Both the position numbers and the translations under genes were made by a program. This document shows, one piece after another, positions 39,461 through 41,543 of a stretch of DNA of 41,543 bases. This DNA comes from Methylobacterium sp. J-048 (lineage in GTDB: Bacteria > Pseudomonadota > Alphaproteobacteria > Rhizobiales > Beijerinckiaceae). The notes beneath the pieces were generated by a model that was not told the DNA's origin, made no database searches, and saw nothing but the letters and a program-made list of their open reading frames with translations. How positions within the stretch are numbered: the stretch's first letter is position 1; each line of letters starts with the position of its first letter. The DNA lies in the NCBI RefSeq assembly GCF_022829515.1, contig NZ_JAKSYL010000230.1, forward strand, positions 1 through 41,543, written 5' to 3'.

Positions 39461-40324
39461 ATGGCCGAGGCCGCTCCGCTGCCCGAGGGCACGCTCGTCC
39501 TGATCGCCGGCGCCGGCCGGCTGCCCGAGCTGGTGGCCGAGTCGCTGACCCGGACGCACCGGCCGTTCCGGTTGATTGCGCTCCGCGGCTTCACCGAGCG
39601 GTCCTTGCGTGCCCGGGCCGACGCCACCGTCGACCTCCTCGACCTCGCGGCGATCCTCAAGCTGCTCCGCGCCTGGGGGCCGGCCGTGATGGTGCCGGCG
39701 GGCGGGGTCTCCCGGCCGAGCCCGGCCGCTCTGCTCAATGCCGGCGCGGCCTTGCGCAACCGCGAGACCCTGCGGGCGATCGCCGGGGGCGGCGATGACC
39801 GGCTGCTGCGCGCCGCCCTGGCTCTCGTCGAGGAGGAGGGGCACCGGGTGCTGGGCGTCCACGAGGCCGCCCCGGACCTGCTCTGCCCGGAGGGGCGCCT
39901 CGGCCGCCTCGGCCCCGACGCGGAGGCCGACCAGTCGATCCGCGTCGGGCGCGGGGTGCTCGACGCGCTCTCGCCTTACGATCTCGGGCAGGCGGTGGCA
40001 GTCTCGGGTGAGCGGGTGATCGCCGTCGAAGGGCCGGAGGGGACCGACCGCATGCTCGCCCGCGCCCGGGCGCTTGGGCGCAAGCCGTTCGGGCGGGGGC
40101 GGGCGCTGCCCGCGACTGTTCTAGTCAAGGCGCCGAAGATCGGCCAGGATCTGCGCATCGACCTGCCGGCCATCGGCCCCCGGACGGTGCGCAACGCCGC
40201 CGCGGCCGGCTGCGTCGGCCTGGCGCTGGAGGCCGGCGGCACCCTGGTGATCGATCGCGTCGCCACGGCCGCCGAGGCCGACCGCCTCGGGCTGTTTCTG
40301 GTCGGCTACGGAGCCGAGCCGTGA
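39461..40324 (+). CDS. lpxI: UDP-2,3-diacylglucosamine pyrophosphatase LpxI
   Basis: LpxI hydrolyses UDP-2,3-diacylglucosamine to lipid X, replacing LpxH in alphaproteobacteria. The 287-aa product has the N-terminal IAGAGRLPELVAESLTRT, AILKLLRAWGPAVMVPAGGV, the conserved IRVGRGVLDALSPYDLGQAV and a C-terminal KAPKIGQDLRIDLPAIGPRT, all features of the DUF1009/LpxI family. It lies 10 nt after lpxA and overlaps lpxB by GTGA. Confidence 0.95.
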   Translation: MAEAAPLPEGTLVLIAGAGRLPELVAESLTRTHRPFRLIALRGFTERSLRARADATVDLLDLAAILKLLRAWGPAVMVPAGGVSRPSPAALLNAGAALRNRETLRAIAGGGDDRLLRAALALVEEEGHRVLGVHEAAPDLLCPEGRLGRLGPDAEADQSIRVGRGVLDALSPYDLGQAVAVSGERVIAVEGPEGTDRMLARARALGRKPFGRGRALPATVLVKAPKIGQDLRIDLPAIGPRTVRNAAAAGCVGLALEAGGTLVIDRVATAAEADRLGLFLVGYGAEP

Positions 40325-41508
40325 GCGCCGCCGCCGTGTCCCCATCCAAGAAAATCTGGCTGGTGGCCGGCGAGGATTCCGGGGACCAGCTCGGGGCCAA
40401 GCTGATGCGGGCCCTGCGGGCGACCGCGCCCGGGACCGTGTTCGGCGGGGTCGGCGGCGAGGCCATGGCCGAGGAGGGGTTTTCCTCCCTGTTCCCCCTC
40501 GATGACGTCGCCGTCATGGGCTACCTGCCGGTGCTCGCCCGCGCCCGGACCCTGCTGCGCCGGATCCGCGAGACCGCGACCGCGGTGGTGCGCGCCCGGC
40601 CCGACGTGCTGGTGATCATCGACAGCCCGGGCTTCACCCACGCCGTGGCCCAGCGGGTCCGGAAGGCGGCGCCCGGCATCCCGATCGTCGACTACGTGTC
40701 TCCGAGCGTCTGGGCCTGGCGGCCGTGGCGGGCCAAGGGCATGCGCGGCTTCATCGACCACGTCATGGCGCTGCTGCCGTTCGAGCCGGACGCGCATTTG
40801 CGGCTCGGCGGCCCGCCCTGCACCTATGTCGGCCACCCGCTGATCGAGCGGTTCTCGGAGCTGCGTCCCTCCGCGGCCGAGAACCGGCGGCGGGAGGCGG
40901 TGCCCTACAGCCTCGTGATCCTGCCGGGCTCGCGCCGCGCCGAGATCGACCGGCTGATGCCGGTGTTCGGGCGGGTGCTGGAGCAGGTGTCCCGCATCCT
41001 GGAGGTCGAAGCGGTGCTGCCCGCCGTGACCCGCCACCGGGCGCTGATCGAGCGGATGGTCCTCGACTGGCCCGTGCCGGTGCGGGTGCTCACCGGCGGG
41101 GAGGCGAAATATGCCGCCTTCCGGGGCGCCCGGGCGGCGCTGGCGGCCTCCGGCACGGTCACGCTGGAGCTTGCGCTCGCCGGCGTTCCGATGGTGGTGG
41201 CGTACAAGGTCTCGCGCGCGGAGGAGTTCGTCGCCCGGCGCCTGATCCAGGTCCCCAGCATCGTGCTGCCGAACCTGATCCTGGCCGACAACGCCATGCC
41301 GGAATTCGTCCAGGCCGATTGTACGCCTGAGCATCTCACCAAAGCGCTGCTGCCCTTGCTGGTCGGCGGGGTGGAGCGCGTCGCGCAATGCGACGCGCTC
41401 GCCCGCATCGACGGAAGGATGCGGCTCACCGGGGATGACACGCCGAGCCAGGCTGCGGCGCGGATCGTATTGGACGCCGCCGGCGGGCGGGTGAGTGGGG
41501 TCGTTTGA
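40321..41508 (+). CDS. lpxB: Lipid-A-disaccharide synthase LpxB
   Basis: LpxB (glycosyltransferase family 19) joins lipid X to UDP-2,3-diacylglucosamine to make the lipid A disaccharide on the inner membrane. The 395-aa product has LVAGEDSGDQLGAKLM, DVLVIIDSPGFTHAVAQRVR, VDYVSPSVWAWRPWRAKGMR, VGHPLIERF, ILPGSRRAEIDRLMPVF and VTLELALAGVPMVVAYKVSR. It starts at GTG 40321 and is the last lpx gene in the window; the 35 bp after the stop show nothing further. Confidence 0.96.
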   Translation: MSAAAVSPSKKIWLVAGEDSGDQLGAKLMRALRATAPGTVFGGVGGEAMAEEGFSSLFPLDDVAVMGYLPVLARARTLLRRIRETATAVVRARPDVLVIIDSPGFTHAVAQRVRKAAPGIPIVDYVSPSVWAWRPWRAKGMRGFIDHVMALLPFEPDAHLRLGGPPCTYVGHPLIERFSELRPSAAENRRREAVPYSLVILPGSRRAEIDRLMPVFGRVLEQVSRILEVEAVLPAVTRHRALIERMVLDWPVPVRVLTGGEAKYAAFRGARAALAASGTVTLELALAGVPMVVAYKVSRAEEFVARRLIQVPSIVLPNLILADNAMPEFVQADCTPEHLTKALLPLLVGGVERVAQCDALARIDGRMRLTGDDTPSQAAARIVLDAAGGRVSGVV

Positions 41509-41543
41509 CGTATCGGTCGCACGCCCGACGGACAGAAAAACCA

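Noticed and set aside
1..41543. Search for tRNA, rRNA, prophage, transposase or biosynthetic cluster
   Set aside because: I saw no cloverleaf-like sequence, rRNA signature, integrase, DDE motif or modular synthase; the content is core metabolism, translation and envelope genes.

Overview
The window is chromosomal DNA from a high-GC alphaproteobacterium of the order Hyphomicrobiales (Rhizobiales). The protein sequences and the dispersed palindromes look most like Methylobacterium/Methylorubrum; that assignment comes from pattern recognition, not a database search. Nearly all of it is core genome. I see no prophage, transposase, CRISPR array, rRNA or tRNA.

Layout. Positions 1-6.7 kb are mostly minus strand: the 5' end of an outer-membrane barrel protein, a peptidoglycan-editing laccase-domain protein (pgeF), a MidA/NDUFAF7-like methyltransferase coupled to lgt, a Phd/VapC-type toxin-antitoxin pair, and a cupin / SMP-30 / VOC gene trio. 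From 6.8 to 11.7 kb lie a DUF29 gene and the ribosome/replication cluster rpsF-rpsR-DUF2232-rplI-dnaB. From 12.0 to 16.0 kb the plus-strand set pdxJ-acpS-lepB-rnc-era covers PLP synthesis, acyl-carrier activation, signal-peptide cleavage and ribosome maturation. A prolyl oligopeptidase, an RsmC-like methyltransferase and an RsuA-like pseudouridine synthase follow. From 20.6 to 22.7 kb come rpsB-tsf with a clear terminator, then a phosphoesterase/diacylglycerol-kinase pair, then pyrH-frr-cdsA-dxr. After a TetR-HlyD-EmrB efflux module, the envelope operon rseP-bamA-lpxD-fabZ-lpxA-lpxI-lpxB runs to the right edge.

How it works together. The right half is the conserved bacterial block for translation (S2, EF-Ts, RRF), phospholipid and isoprenoid precursors (CdsA, Dxr), outer-membrane protein assembly (BamA), site-2 proteolysis (RseP) and lipid A synthesis (LpxD, FabZ, LpxA, LpxI, LpxB). 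Two departures from the usual order stand out: no uppS between frr and cdsA, and a self-contained drug-efflux module with its repressor and two near-identical palindromic operators between dxr and rseP. Many gene pairs overlap by exactly 4 nt (ATGA, GTGA or TTGA), consistent with translational coupling.

Non-coding structure is the least ordinary part: a five-hairpin cluster after era, a 106-bp composite palindromic repeat after dxr with a partial second copy after dnaB and a distant relative before lepB, a 109-bp inverted repeat after tsf, paired long hairpins between rplI and dnaB, and a perfect 12-bp hairpin between bamA and lpxD. I found no convincing new multi-gene system; the repeats, the twin operators and the operon rearrangements are the best leads.
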